64,000 nucleotides of DNA. Source: Paucilactobacillus oligofermentans DSM 15707 = LMG 22743. Lineage in GTDB: Bacteria > Bacillota > Bacilli > Lactobacillales > Lactobacillaceae. Positions 29,726-41,641 of the stretch are shown here, one piece after another (within the stretch, counting starts at the first letter, position 1; each line of letters begins with the position of its first letter). Both the position numbers and the translations under genes were made by a program. The DNA is taken from positions 652,084 through 716,083 of the forward strand of contig NZ_AZFE01000031.1 of the NCBI RefSeq assembly GCF_001434315.1. The letters run 5' to 3'. Under the pieces are notes generated by a model. The model made no database searches and had not been told where the DNA came from. It saw only the letters and a program-made list of their open reading frames with translations.

Positions 29726-31048
29726 ATGAATTATATTGAAATTAAACAAGATAAAATGTTTTTTAATGGTGAACAACTGATTCTTAGGGGTTTAGGAATT
29801 GGAACGTGGCTGAATATTGAACATTTTATGATTGGAATGCCAGGACCACAAAGTGTTATTTTGAATAGTATTGACCGAGTATACGGTGAAGGTAAGGGTA
29901 AAGAATTCCAAAATTATTTTATTGATAAATTTATTGATGAGAATGATTTTAAATTTATGAAAAAGATTAACATTAACTTCTTAAGAGTACCAATAAATTA
30001 TCGTAATTTTATTGATGATAATACTTTAGAATTTAAAAAGGATGGGTTAGAAAAACTTAAACGATTATTAGATTATTGTGAAAAATATCAAATTTTTTGT
30101 ATGCTTGATATGCACACTTCGCCAGGTGGTCAAAATCCAGATTGGCATAGTGATAATCGAACGGGAGTACCACAATTTTGGGAGTTTAAAAGTTTAAGAA
30201 ATCAACTAGTTGAAGTTTGGGGAAAAATAGCTAGTGAACTTGCAAATCAGTATAGTTATTTATTAGGTTATGATTTATTAAATGAACCTGCAATGGCTGA
30301 TATGGATACTTTAAATAGTTTTTATAATGAGACAATCGATATTATTAGAAAAAGTGATACCAATCATGCTGTGATTGTTGAAGGTGATCATTTTGCAATG
30401 GATATGTCAGAGTTAGATATAAAAAAAGATTCAAAAATGATTATCAGTTTCCATTACTATCCTACGGTGTGGAAAGAAAATTTATTAGATCGAAATTTAG
30501 ATCGAGCTGAACGAAAAAAAGAATTTGATTTGGGATTAATTGATGTTTTAAATACAATTAAAGGCTTAAATGTACCATTGATTTGTGGTGAAGCTGGATA
30601 TGATATAAAAGAAGATGATATCGATTTTAGTATGGAATTGTTAGAAGATACTATTGATATATTTGAATCTAGAAATATTTCGTGGTGTTTGTGGGCGTAT
30701 AAAGATGCTTGCTTTATGGGGTTAACGCATCCTAAAAAGGATTCAGATTGGATGAAATTGGTTGATGAAGTTCATACAAAGTGGACTCATTATGATGAAA
30801 TGAGTCAAGCAAATAAAATTACTCATAAAATGGCGCAAGAATTTAATTTGGATGATAAAGATTTGGAATATGAGTTACAATTTAGAGTACGAGGAATACT
30901 TTATCGTTATCAACAAGAAGGAATATTAATTCCATTATTGGAAAAAATTAGTTGGCAAGATTTTATCAGCAAACTGGATAGCTTTAGTTTCGATAATTGT
31001 GACTATTACGATAAATATGAAAAGTTATTGATGAAATATACAAGTTAA
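29726..31048 (+). CDS. GH5-family glycoside hydrolase
   Basis: The 440-residue protein has no signal peptide and so is intracellular. GH5 landmarks: FLRVPINYRNF, the acid/base Glu in YDLLNEPAM, HYYPTVW, and the nucleophile Glu in LICGEAGYD. The N-terminal RGLGIGTWLNIEHF resembles exo-acting beta-glucanases and glucosidases of the family. It probably splits beta-linked gluco-oligosaccharides carried in by the neighbouring transporter. Subfamily and exact substrate are not determined. Ribosome site CGGAGGAAAT. Confidence 0.85.
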   Translation: MNYIEIKQDKMFFNGEQLILRGLGIGTWLNIEHFMIGMPGPQSVILNSIDRVYGEGKGKEFQNYFIDKFIDENDFKFMKKININFLRVPINYRNFIDDNTLEFKKDGLEKLKRLLDYCEKYQIFCMLDMHTSPGGQNPDWHSDNRTGVPQFWEFKSLRNQLVEVWGKIASELANQYSYLLGYDLLNEPAMADMDTLNSFYNETIDIIRKSDTNHAVIVEGDHFAMDMSELDIKKDSKMIISFHYYPTVWKENLLDRNLDRAERKKEFDLGLIDVLNTIKGLNVPLICGEAGYDIKEDDIDFSMELLEDTIDIFESRNISWCLWAYKDACFMGLTHPKKDSDWMKLVDEVHTKWTHYDEMSQANKITHKMAQEFNLDDKDLEYELQFRVRGILYRYQQEGILIPLLEKISWQDFISKLDSFSFDNCDYYDKYEKLLMKYTS

Positions 31049-31075
31049 TTTTGTTTGCAAAAGGGGGTAATGAAT

Positions 31076-31876
31076 TTGAGATATAGTTTTGGAATTATTG
31101 ATTATTCATTACCGTTGTATGCTGATAGTGTTAGTAATGAATGGAATCAAGAAAATGTAAATAGAGATTTGGGATATCCGTTTGTTCATTGGTTGCAAAC
31201 AATATCAGGGGCGGGTGTTATTCAAATAGATGGAAAGTTAATTGAACTTAGTACAGGCCAGGGAATTTTAATTGATAAAGATATACCACATTCATATAAA
31301 AGTAAGTCTAGTGATTGGAATACTGCTTATTTTACGTTTGGCGGAGAATTAATTTCAGAAATGTTGGATTCGTTAAAATTTAAAAAATACATCCACATTT
31401 CTAATCCAAATTGTCAATTACTACAGTTTGTAGATAACTACTATGAAAATGTAAAAGCAAATAAAATTGATGAATATGAATCCTCGGTTTTAGTATATAA
31501 ATTTTTATTGCTAATTAAAAAGAATCAAGTTAGTAATAATATTGATCCAAAGGCACAAGAGTTTATTATTGAACCGATTATTAACTTAATTGAAAAGCAA
31601 TATATGTTAGATTTAAAAAATGATGATTTTGTTAGAGTTACCAATTATAGTTTGCAGTATATTCTCGAAATATTTCGCGAAAATTTAAGTAGTTCGCCAC
31701 ATAAAATATTGATAAATTATCGAGTTAAGAAAGCAAAAGAGTTATTGATAAATCAAGCAAATATGAGTGTTGAGGAAATTGGCCAACGAGTAGGGTTTAA
31801 TACTAATAGTTATTTTATTAGTACTTTTAAAAAGAAAGAAAAAGTTACGCCGAACCGATTTAGACAGTATTTTTAA
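31076..31876 (+). CDS. AraC-family transcriptional regulator
   Basis: About 266 residues: an N-terminal sugar-sensing cupin-like domain (VHWLQTISGAGVIQIDG, LIDKDIPHSYKS) and a C-terminal pair of helix-turn-helix motifs (about residues 175-265) ending in the AraC signature SVEEIGQRVGFNTNSYFISTFKK. TTG at 31076 is eight bases after AAGGGGG; an ATG at 31070 is only two bases after it, so TTG is favoured. As last gene of the GH42 operon it is probably its activator. Confidence 0.88.
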   Translation: MRYSFGIIDYSLPLYADSVSNEWNQENVNRDLGYPFVHWLQTISGAGVIQIDGKLIELSTGQGILIDKDIPHSYKSKSSDWNTAYFTFGGELISEMLDSLKFKKYIHISNPNCQLLQFVDNYYENVKANKIDEYESSVLVYKFLLLIKKNQVSNNIDPKAQEFIIEPIINLIEKQYMLDLKNDDFVRVTNYSLQYILEIFRENLSSSPHKILINYRVKKAKELLINQANMSVEEIGQRVGFNTNSYFISTFKKKEKVTPNRFRQYF

Positions 31877-31893
31877 AAATAAACCATTAGCTT

Positions 31894-31935
31894 AAAAGCT
31901 TTCAGATTGAAATAATAGTCTGAAAGTTTTTTTAT
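31894..31935 (+). terminator. Terminator after araC-type gene
   Basis: CTTTCAGA (31899-31906) pairs with TCTGAAAG (31919-31926), followed by seven T. It ends the GH42 operon. Confidence 0.75.
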
Positions 31936-32241
31936 TTTAAAAGATAATTTAGTTAGATTAATATGATTATTGTTAATGAATTTAATTTGTGCGAGTTAGG
32001 AAGTATAATTATCTAACTTGACTAAAATTAAGTATTATCATGATAAATTAATTTTAGAAAATAAAATAAATTTAAGCTAATATATGAGTAGCTATTGGTA
32101 TAGATCACACTTATTTTAAAAAGACAAATGTATTATAAAAACGCTTATATAGTGGCGATTAATCGAATTCGCGATGCTTGTAATTTAGCTGTATTATGAG
32201 TATTTGATAATTAAAAGATTAGATAAATACTAAAAAAAATA
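31936..32241. other. AT-rich gap without a gene
   Basis: About 300 bases, very AT-rich. I see no convincing ORF, RNA structure or repeat. A weak TTGACT, 17 bases, TGATAA element occurs near 32017 but leads to nothing obvious. It marks the border between the acquired-looking GH42 operon and the next sugar genes. Confidence 0.5.
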
Positions 32242-32270
32242 TTGACAAATGTAACCGATTACAATACGAT
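32242..32270 (+). promoter_or_regulatory. GPH symporter promoter with embedded cre
   Basis: TTGACA (32242-32247), a 17-base spacer and TACGAT (32265-32270). The spacer holds TGTAACCGATTACA (32250-32263), a palindrome matching the cre consensus at all fixed positions. CcpA or a LacI-type repressor bound here would block RNA polymerase directly. Confidence 0.8.
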
Positions 32271-32331
32271 ACCAGTTAGGAAATTGAATTTATTATGGTT
32301 GTCTAATTTAGTTTATGGAGAGGTGCTAGTT

Positions 32332-33735
32332 ATGGATCAAAAAGTTTCAAATTCTGACGTTGTTCCACAGAAGCCTAAAAATATGGTTCCGTGGAATGAG
32401 CGTTTTTCATATAGTTTAAGTGATTTTGCATGTAATTTATCATTCCAAATGGTTGGTACATACTTAATGATTTTTTATACCGATACATTTGGTATTAGTG
32501 CGGCAGCTGTTGGTACGTTATTTTTTGTTGCTCGCTTCTTTGACGCCGTTGATGGACCAATTTGGGGTATTTTAATTGATCACACGCACACTAAGTTTGG
32601 TAAGAGTCGTCCGTATTGGCTGTGGTTCTCAATACCATTTGCAATTTTCTGTGTGCTAGTTTTTACCACACCAAACTTAGGTTTAACTGGTAAGTTAATT
32701 TGGGCATATATTACTTATATTGGTGTTGATGTTTTGTATTCCGCAGTTAACATTCCAATTACTTCGATTTTGCCATCATTAACAAGTAACCCACAAGAAC
32801 GTGTTGTTCTTTCGACAATACGCCAATTTATGGGAACTGCTGGTGCTGCAATTATTACTGGGATTACATTAACTATGGTTGCAAAATTTGGTGGAGGCTC
32901 AACTACTAGTGCTCGTGGCTGGTTTGTCTGGGCATTAATTGTTGCTATTATTGTTGTGATTTTATTTGCAATCGTTTTCAAAAACACTAAAGAACGTGTG
33001 CAAACTAAGAGTTCTCGGAAATCGATTCCAATTAAAAAATCACTTAAGGCATTGCGTCGCAATTGGCCATGGGTAATTATTATTTTTATTAACTTTATTT
33101 ATTGGTTGGGTATGCAAACTCGTTCTCAAGTTACGGTATATTTTTTCAAATACAATATGCATAATATGGGATTGGCATCATTAGTGCTTAGTCTTCAATT
33201 TGTTTCTTTAATAGCCGTAGTTTTGACACCGCTTACAGCTAGATTAATTGGTAAACGTAATACTATGCTTGGTGGTATGATTCTTGCCTGTGTAGGTCAA
33301 TTACTTTTGGGACTAGGTGCTGCACATCTTAGTGTTCCAATTATTATTGGTGCAACGTTAGTTGGTTATATTGGAACTGGATTCGTTTCTGGATTAATAG
33401 CCGTTATGTTAGCTGATGCTGTTGATTACGGTGAATGGAAAAATGGAGTTCGTGCCGAAGGAATTGTTACATCATTTTCAAGCTTTAGTGCTAAATTAGG
33501 TATGGGTTTTGGTGGTGTAATTACAGGTTGGATTTTATCAGCAACCGGTTACGCTGCTAACCATGCACAAAATGCAACCGCTTTACATGGTATAGAGTTG
33601 AACTATATTTGGGTTCCATTGATCGGCTTTGCTCTTTCAGGGCTTGCATTAGCCTTTTATAAGGTTGATGGAATTGAAAAGCAAATGTTAAGCGATTTGT
33701 CTGTTAAGCATGAACGTGAAAATGCTGAAGACTAA
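32332..33735 (+). CDS. GPH-family glycoside:cation symporter, XylP-like
   Basis: The 467-residue transporter has 12 membrane helices and the family pattern SYSLSDFACNLSFQMVGTYLMIFYTD at the N-terminus and VDYGEWKNGVRAEGIVTSFSSFSAK near residue 365. It resembles XylP, the isoprimeverose transporter of Lactobacillus pentosus, and others of the melibiose/xyloside group. ATG at 32332 has GGAGAGG upstream; a longer reading would begin inside the -35 hexamer and is impossible. The alpha-xylosidase at 38407 would process isoprimeverose. Confidence 0.87.
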   Translation: MDQKVSNSDVVPQKPKNMVPWNERFSYSLSDFACNLSFQMVGTYLMIFYTDTFGISAAAVGTLFFVARFFDAVDGPIWGILIDHTHTKFGKSRPYWLWFSIPFAIFCVLVFTTPNLGLTGKLIWAYITYIGVDVLYSAVNIPITSILPSLTSNPQERVVLSTIRQFMGTAGAAIITGITLTMVAKFGGGSTTSARGWFVWALIVAIIVVILFAIVFKNTKERVQTKSSRKSIPIKKSLKALRRNWPWVIIIFINFIYWLGMQTRSQVTVYFFKYNMHNMGLASLVLSLQFVSLIAVVLTPLTARLIGKRNTMLGGMILACVGQLLLGLGAAHLSVPIIIGATLVGYIGTGFVSGLIAVMLADAVDYGEWKNGVRAEGIVTSFSSFSAKLGMGFGGVITGWILSATGYAANHAQNATALHGIELNYIWVPLIGFALSGLALAFYKVDGIEKQMLSDLSVKHERENAED

Positions 33736-33769
33736 GATTAAAAATTAAGATTTAATCATAATTAAATTA

Positions 33770-33818
33770 AAAATAACCTGTAACAATCCTTTAGTGGGTT
33801 TGTTACAGGTTATTTTTT
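33770..33818. terminator. Bidirectional terminator
   Basis: AAATAACCTGTAACAA and TTGTTACAGGTTATTT pair over about 16 bp, with T or A runs on both sides. It serves the convergent symporter and ROK kinase genes. Confidence 0.85.
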
Positions 33819-33883
33819 ATGCAATAAAGTGATTTTTAAATTAATAATTAGTACTTTGTATGAGTAATATTTGATATATTATG

Positions 33884-34774
33884 CTATTCCTTGATTGCAT
33901 CTGGATAAGTTGTTATAAAATCAACTGCGGCACCACGTAGATTTGCAGCGTCGGTATATTTACAAACGACGAGGTTGGGTGTAATGACACCAATCTTGCT
34001 TTGTTGCTGGCATAATTCAATTTCACGATTTAGGTTACTAATTAAGTGATCGTTGTTGGATATTCCACCACCAATAATAATTTTTTCGGGATCAAAACTG
34101 TATTGTAAGTTAAAAATAACTCGAGCCAGTGTACGATAAAAGTAATCAACTTCTTTTTTTGCAAGCAGATCTCCTTGCTCAGCTAAATCAAAAACTTCTT
34201 TTCCTTCATAAACCTGTCCGTTATTTTTTTCCTTAGTAAATTTTTGCCCAACTTTAACTGGTGAACCAACATCACTTAATATATGTGAATTATCAACTAG
34301 CATATAGCCAAATTCTCCGCCTAATAAGTGTTTTCCGTGCCAAATGTGATTGTCAAAGATAACAGCACCGCCAACGCCAGTCCCAAGGACAATGAACAGT
34401 AAATTATTAACATCTTTACCGGCACCGTCTGTTACTTCAGCAAGTGCAGCACAATTTGCATCATTTTCTATTGTTACTGATAAACCGAGTTGTCGTTCTA
34501 ATTCGGCTTTGATATTAAAATAATGAATATAATTAAGCGCACTAGTGCCCTCAATTTGGCCAGTTTGTTTATTAACAGCACCTGGTATGCTAATGCCAAC
34601 TCCAACAATTTGGGCCTGGTCTCTTAGTGATGCAACGTGAATTTTTAAAACTTTGTAAAAATCTTCAAGGTTATCAGGAGTTGCTTCAGAATTATATTTT
34701 TTTAAATTAGTTCCATCCCACGTACCGAATTTAATACTTGTACCACCTACGTCAATCAAAGCAATTTTTTTCAT
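33884..34774 (-). CDS. ROK-family sugar kinase, probable beta-glucoside kinase
   Basis: The 296-residue protein has the phosphate motif LIDVGGTSIKFG at the N-terminus and LFIVLGTGVGGAVI near residue 127. There is no DNA-binding domain, so it is a kinase. The usual ROK zinc cysteines (CGxxGCxE) are absent. Its start overlaps the GntR stop by four bases, and the divergent gene encodes a phospho-beta-glucosidase, so phosphorylation of cellobiose-like sugars (as by BglK) is likely. Confidence 0.85.
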   Translation of the reverse strand: MKKIALIDVGGTSIKFGTWDGTNLKKYNSEATPDNLEDFYKVLKIHVASLRDQAQIVGVGISIPGAVNKQTGQIEGTSALNYIHYFNIKAELERQLGLSVTIENDANCAALAEVTDGAGKDVNNLLFIVLGTGVGGAVIFDNHIWHGKHLLGGEFGYMLVDNSHILSDVGSPVKVGQKFTKEKNNGQVYEGKEVFDLAEQGDLLAKKEVDYFYRTLARVIFNLQYSFDPEKIIIGGGISNNDHLISNLNREIELCQQQSKIGVITPNLVVCKYTDAANLRGAAVDFITTYPDAIKE

Positions 34775-35499
34775 TTAGTTTCGCCTCCAAATGTTTGTGA
34801 AGAATGGAAGTAGAGGTTGAAATTACGGTCGAAAAACTTGGTTGTTGAAATAACGAAAGCGATATTGTTACCATGATAGTTGATTTGGGTTAGTGCCAGT
34901 AATGTTTCCGTGGTAGTAATTCCAGTTAATGCAAGCTCTTGCTCAGTGAGATTGGCAACTTTAACATAATTTTCTGCACTATTAACTGTTAAGTTGTAAT
35001 CACGCTTAATGGCTGAAAAAATTGATTTTTCGGCATCCTTGACGGTGATCTGAGGGATCTGACTTTTTAAATAATAACTATCCTCAAGACAATAATTTGT
35101 GCCATCTAATTTACGTAAACGAAGAATATGGGTAAGCGGCTCGCCGATTTCAATGTGCAAATGTTCGGCTTGAAATTGGTCGGCTGTCGTAACTTCAAAA
35201 ATAAGAACTTTTGAAGTTAAATTTGCGTTGATGGCTTTCATTGCTTTTCCCGCACCAAGTGATAAGTTAACAACAGGTACTTCATCATCTATGGTAATTT
35301 GATTCACGAAGTAGCCGCTGCCTTTAATACGGCGCAGCAAACCTTGTTGACAAACTTCATCAATTGCCTTTCGAACTGTATTACGACTTACACTGTAGTG
35401 ATCTGTTAATTTAGCTTCACTGGGAAGCTTGTCAGTATACACGTGGTTATTGATTTGTTGAATAATATCTTCGGCGATATCATGATACATATTTCTCAA
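34771..35499 (-). CDS. GntR-family regulator (HutC/UTRA type)
   Basis: The 242-residue repressor has an N-terminal winged helix (LPSEAKLTDHYSVSRNTVRKAIDEV, residues 26-50) and a UTRA ligand-binding domain (about 90-235). It is divergent from the GH1 gene. A perfect inverted repeat in between (35535-35550) is the probable operator, and a phosphosugar is the usual effector for this branch. Confidence 0.92.
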   Translation of the reverse strand: MRNMYHDIAEDIIQQINNHVYTDKLPSEAKLTDHYSVSRNTVRKAIDEVCQQGLLRRIKGSGYFVNQITIDDEVPVVNLSLGAGKAMKAINANLTSKVLIFEVTTADQFQAEHLHIEIGEPLTHILRLRKLDGTNYCLEDSYYLKSQIPQITVKDAEKSIFSAIKRDYNLTVNSAENYVKVANLTEQELALTGITTTETLLALTQINYHGNNIAFVISTTKFFDRNFNLYFHSSQTFGGETK

Positions 35500-35527
35500 C
35501 TCCTAATAGATTAAGTTAAAAGCACGC

Positions 35528-35556
35528 TTGTCAAACTTGTACCTACAAGTTATAAT
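35528..35556 (+). promoter_or_regulatory. GH1 promoter with GntR operator
   Basis: TTGTCA (35528-35533), a 17-base spacer and TATAAT (35551-35556). The spacer contains ACTTGTACCTACAAGT (35535-35550), a perfect inverted repeat with seven-base arms, placed so that a bound repressor excludes RNA polymerase. Confidence 0.8.
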
Positions 35557-35558
35557 AG

Positions 35559-38194
<2,636 letters not shown>

Positions 38195-38314
38195 TAAATT
38201 TTGCTCCTTTAAAAATTAAGTAATCAAAGCGCGAAATGCCACAATTGATTGTTAGCAGTATTATAGCCTAAATAAATACTGCATGAAAGGAAAGTTATAT
38301 TAATAAAAAATAAA

Positions 38315-38384
38315 TGTAAGCGTTGACAATTAATAATAACCCAGTTATTATATAAGCATAGTTTGAAAATAAACTTTTCAAACT
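38315..38384 (+). promoter_or_regulatory. GH31 promoter with cre and ROK-type operator
   Basis: TTGACA (38323-38328), a 17-base spacer and TATTAT (38346-38351). TGTAAGCGTTGACA (38315-38328) is a cre site overlapping the -35. Downstream, AGTTTGAAAA and TTTTCAAACT (38360-38369, 38375-38384) form a perfect 10-bp inverted repeat at +1 to +27, like XylR operators. This gives both catabolite and substrate control. Confidence 0.82.
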
Positions 38385-38406
38385 AATTTGAAAGGTGGAC
38401 ATTAGA

Positions 38407-40671
38407 ATGAAATTTACAGATGGTTATTGGTTAACTCGACCACAATACGAAATCAATTCTCCACAAGAAGTTTTTGAATACAAAGTTGATGGTAAAGAGT
38501 TAACCGCCTATGCACCATATAATAAAATTAAAGTTCGAAATGATGAGTTGAACTTGGGTATGACGACTGTTAAGTTGTCTTCACCAATTGAAGGAGTAGT
38601 TGGTGTTAAGTTAATTCACTTTGACCAACCAACTCAAGGACCTAGTTACGAATTATCTAATGAAGATCCAGACGTTAACATTAAAACCAGTGATGAAGAA
38701 ATTTCATTAACTTCTGGTCCTTTAACCGCTAAAATGCCTGTTCGTGGCGATTTCAAGATTGAATTTGAAGCGGATGGTCAAGTGTTTACAGCTTCAGAGC
38801 CTAGTGCTGAAGGTGAGGTTACTGATAATAAAGAAAAGAAACATTACATGCGTGAAAAGTTATCAATCGACGTAGATGAATTAATCTATGGAATGGGTGA
38901 ACGTTTTACACCGTTTGTTAAAAATGGTCAAACAGTTGATATCATTCAAAAAGATGGTGGTACCGGTAGTGAGCAAGCTTACAAAAATATTCCATTTTAT
39001 TTGAGTAATAAAGGTTATGGGGTATTTGTTAATCAACCTGAAACGGTTTCGTTTGAAGTCGCTTCCGAAGATGTTGATAAGGTTCAATTTAGTGTCGAAG
39101 GACAATCAATTGAATATTACGTTATTTATGGTCCAACACCAAAAGAGGTTTTGAATCGCTATACACGTTTAACAGGTAAAGTTACATTACCTCCAGCATG
39201 GTCATTTGGTTTATGGCTTTCGACATCATTTACCACTGATTACAGTGAAAAAACTGTTATGGGTTATATTGATGGTATGCAAGAACGTCACATTCCGTTG
39301 GATGTGTTCCATTTTGACTGTTTCTGGCAAAAAGGTTTTGAGTGGTGTAATTTTGAATGGGATAAAGATATGTTCCCAGATCCAGAAGGTTTGATTAAGA
39401 AGATTCATGATAAGGGCGTTAAAGTTTGTCTTTGGATCAACTCTTATATCGGTCAAAAATCACCGTTATTTAAAGAAGCTAAAGAAAAAGGTTACTTTAT
39501 TAAACGTGAAGATGGCAATGTTTGGCAATGGGATCTTTGGCAAGCCGGGTTAGGAACAATTGATTTTACCAATCCTGATGCTGTTAAATGGTATCAAAGT
39601 AAGTTGAAAGTATTACTTGATATGGGTGTTGATTGCTTTAAGACAGATTTTGGTGAACGAATTCCAGTTGAAGATGCTGTTTACTACGATGGATCTGATC
39701 CAAAACGTATCCATAATTATTATACCTACCTATATAATAAGACTGTTTTTGATTTATTAGTTGAAGAAAAAGGTAAAGATGAAGCTGTCTTGTTTGCCCG
39801 TTCAGCAACAGTAGGGTCACAAAAATTCCCAGTTCACTGGGGTGGAGATAACTTATCACGTTACAAATCAATGGCTGATTCATTACGCGGTGGTTTATCA
39901 TTCTTACTTTCTGGATTTGGATTCTGGAGTCATGATATTGGAGGATTTGAAGAATCAGCAACGCCAGATATTTATAAACGCTGGACCCAATTTGGCTTGT
40001 TGTCATCACACAGCCGTTATCATGGTAGTATTGAAGCTCGTGTTCCTTGGAACTTTGATGAAGAAGCAGTTGATGTTACTCGTAAGTTTGTTGATTTCAA
40101 GCTTTCGATTATGCCATATCTGTATACTGAAGCTGTTAATACTTCAGAAACTGGTACTCCATTAATGCGTCCGGTCTTTATGGAATACTTGGAAGATAAT
40201 AACGCATATCATTTGGATAAAGAATATATGCTGGGTAGCAAGTTGTTAGTTGCCCCAATCTTCAATGATAAGGGCACCGTTAACTATTACTTACCAACTG
40301 GCAAGTGGACTAATGTCTTGACTGAACAATACTATGACGTTACTGAAGGTGGTAACTGGTTTACTGAAACTTACGATCACCTGAACTTACCATTATTAGC
40401 ACGTGAAAACAGTATCCTAGTTCGTAATGAAGCAGCTGTTCACGCTGATTATGATTACACTAAGGATGTTACAATTCATCTTTACAATATGGCTGAAGGA
40501 ACGACTGAGCAAAAAGTTGTTGATAATCATGGTAAAGATGCGGCTAAGGTAACTGTTACTCGTTCTGGTAATCACTTTACGGTAAAAACTGATGGTCTTA
40601 GCAGCGTTAAGGTTAGTGTTCATGAGGCTGGTAAAATAATTGAAGAAAAAATTGGTGAATTTGATATTTAG
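38407..40671 (+). CDS. Alpha-xylosidase, GH31 family (XylQ/YicI-like)
   Basis: About 754 residues, normal for the family. The nucleophile Asp lies in the sequence CFKTDFGERIP, identical to the alpha-xylosidase YicI, and the acid/base Asp is in HWGGDNLSRYKSMADSLRGG. GH31 alpha-xylosidases free xylose from isoprimeverose and xyloglucan fragments. ATG at 38407 has AAAGGTGG upstream. A ROK repressor is divergent and an XylP-like transporter lies nearby, so the trio matches the xylP-xylQ-xylR set of L. pentosus. Confidence 0.92.
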   Translation: MKFTDGYWLTRPQYEINSPQEVFEYKVDGKELTAYAPYNKIKVRNDELNLGMTTVKLSSPIEGVVGVKLIHFDQPTQGPSYELSNEDPDVNIKTSDEEISLTSGPLTAKMPVRGDFKIEFEADGQVFTASEPSAEGEVTDNKEKKHYMREKLSIDVDELIYGMGERFTPFVKNGQTVDIIQKDGGTGSEQAYKNIPFYLSNKGYGVFVNQPETVSFEVASEDVDKVQFSVEGQSIEYYVIYGPTPKEVLNRYTRLTGKVTLPPAWSFGLWLSTSFTTDYSEKTVMGYIDGMQERHIPLDVFHFDCFWQKGFEWCNFEWDKDMFPDPEGLIKKIHDKGVKVCLWINSYIGQKSPLFKEAKEKGYFIKREDGNVWQWDLWQAGLGTIDFTNPDAVKWYQSKLKVLLDMGVDCFKTDFGERIPVEDAVYYDGSDPKRIHNYYTYLYNKTVFDLLVEEKGKDEAVLFARSATVGSQKFPVHWGGDNLSRYKSMADSLRGGLSFLLSGFGFWSHDIGGFEESATPDIYKRWTQFGLLSSHSRYHGSIEARVPWNFDEEAVDVTRKFVDFKLSIMPYLYTEAVNTSETGTPLMRPVFMEYLEDNNAYHLDKEYMLGSKLLVAPIFNDKGTVNYYLPTGKWTNVLTEQYYDVTEGGNWFTETYDHLNLPLLARENSILVRNEAAVHADYDYTKDVTIHLYNMAEGTTEQKVVDNHGKDAAKVTVTRSGNHFTVKTDGLSSVKVSVHEAGKIIEEKIGEFDI

Positions 40672-40701
40672 CTCAATTTTATTAAAATAATGGATTATAT
40701 A

Positions 40702-40729
40702 AAAAGCCTGCAAATTTGCAGGCTTTTTT
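40702..40729 (+). terminator. GH31 terminator
   Basis: AAAAGCCTGCAAA (40702-40714) and its full complement form a perfect hairpin, followed by six T. Confidence 0.9.
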
Positions 40730-40788
40730 GTTCGATAAGTGTCAAACCTCTGTTAAAATTGTAGTTACATTTAAATTTGGAGGAGACC

Positions 40789-41517
40789 ATGGCGCGTAGA
40801 CGAAAGCGAAGAAAAATAAAGGTATCGGTCACAACGATAATTATTGCATTAGCCATCGCAATTTTTGGTGGTTACACGCAAATGAACAATCAATCGACCG
40901 AAACAACTAAAACAACGACTAGTGTTTCAAAGGAAAATTTACAGAAATTAGATTATGATGGCCAACAGGTTGTAAACGTAAATAACGGGAAACCAACCTT
41001 TACTAAGGATGATTTAAGTATTGCGCATGGTAGCTGGCAGATGTTTAGCGACTTAGATTCACTAAATCGAGTTGGAACAGCGAATGCCATTTTGGGTAAA
41101 GAGTTGATGCCCACTAGGGAACGTGATCCTTTGTATATTCAACCAACTGGCTGGCATAACAAACAAGTTAATTCAGATGGTAATCGAATTTGGTTATACA
41201 ATCGTAGTCATATTATTGGCTTTCAATTAACGGGTGAAAATAATAATCCGAAGAACTTAATGACGGGGACGGCGAGCATGAATGCTCCGGGAATGGAAGA
41301 GTATGAAAGTCGGGTGGCTAAGTATATTAAGGCAACCAAGCATCATGTTCGTTATCAAGTTGAACCAATCTTCCGCGACAATGAATTGTTAGCTCGTGGG
41401 GTTCACATGCAGGCACAATCAATTGAAGATGATCAAATATCATTTAATATCTATATTTTTAATATTCAAAAAGATGTCACGTTAAATTATAATGATGGGA
41501 CCAGTGTTCAAAATTAA
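40789..41517 (+). CDS. DNA/RNA non-specific endonuclease (EndA-like)
   Basis: About 242 residues with a basic N-terminus, one membrane anchor (about 11-32), a Ser/Thr linker and a beta-beta-alpha-metal nuclease domain. The catalytic motif is YNRSHIIGF (His in the DRGH/DRSH position), followed by NPKNLMTGTASMN with the metal-binding Asn. EndA-type enzymes degrade extracellular DNA or feed competence. ATG at 40789 is used; the ribosome site TTTGGAGGAG matches the small RNA loop in ten bases. Confidence 0.87.
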   Translation: MARRRKRRKIKVSVTTIIIALAIAIFGGYTQMNNQSTETTKTTTSVSKENLQKLDYDGQQVVNVNNGKPTFTKDDLSIAHGSWQMFSDLDSLNRVGTANAILGKELMPTRERDPLYIQPTGWHNKQVNSDGNRIWLYNRSHIIGFQLTGENNNPKNLMTGTASMNAPGMEEYESRVAKYIKATKHHVRYQVEPIFRDNELLARGVHMQAQSIEDDQISFNIYIFNIQKDVTLNYNDGTSVQN

Positions 41518-41589
41518 ATAATCTTCAATTAGACATAATGGTTGAAAAATAATTCACGCTTGTAACCATCTAAATCGGTTAATTACAAT

Positions 41590-41632
41590 AAATGGCTTCA
41601 TTCCAGATAAATACAGGAATGAAGCCATTTAA
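41590..41632. terminator. Bidirectional terminator
   Basis: AATGGCTTCATTCC and GGAATGAAGCCATT form a 14-bp stem with T-rich flanks on each side, between the convergent nuclease and GH13 genes. Confidence 0.85.
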
Positions 41633-41641
41633 TAACATATA

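Noticed and set aside
32242..32331. Longer N-terminus for the GPH symporter
   Set aside because: The apparent start is within the -35 hexamer of its own promoter; the ATG at 32332 has a ribosome site.
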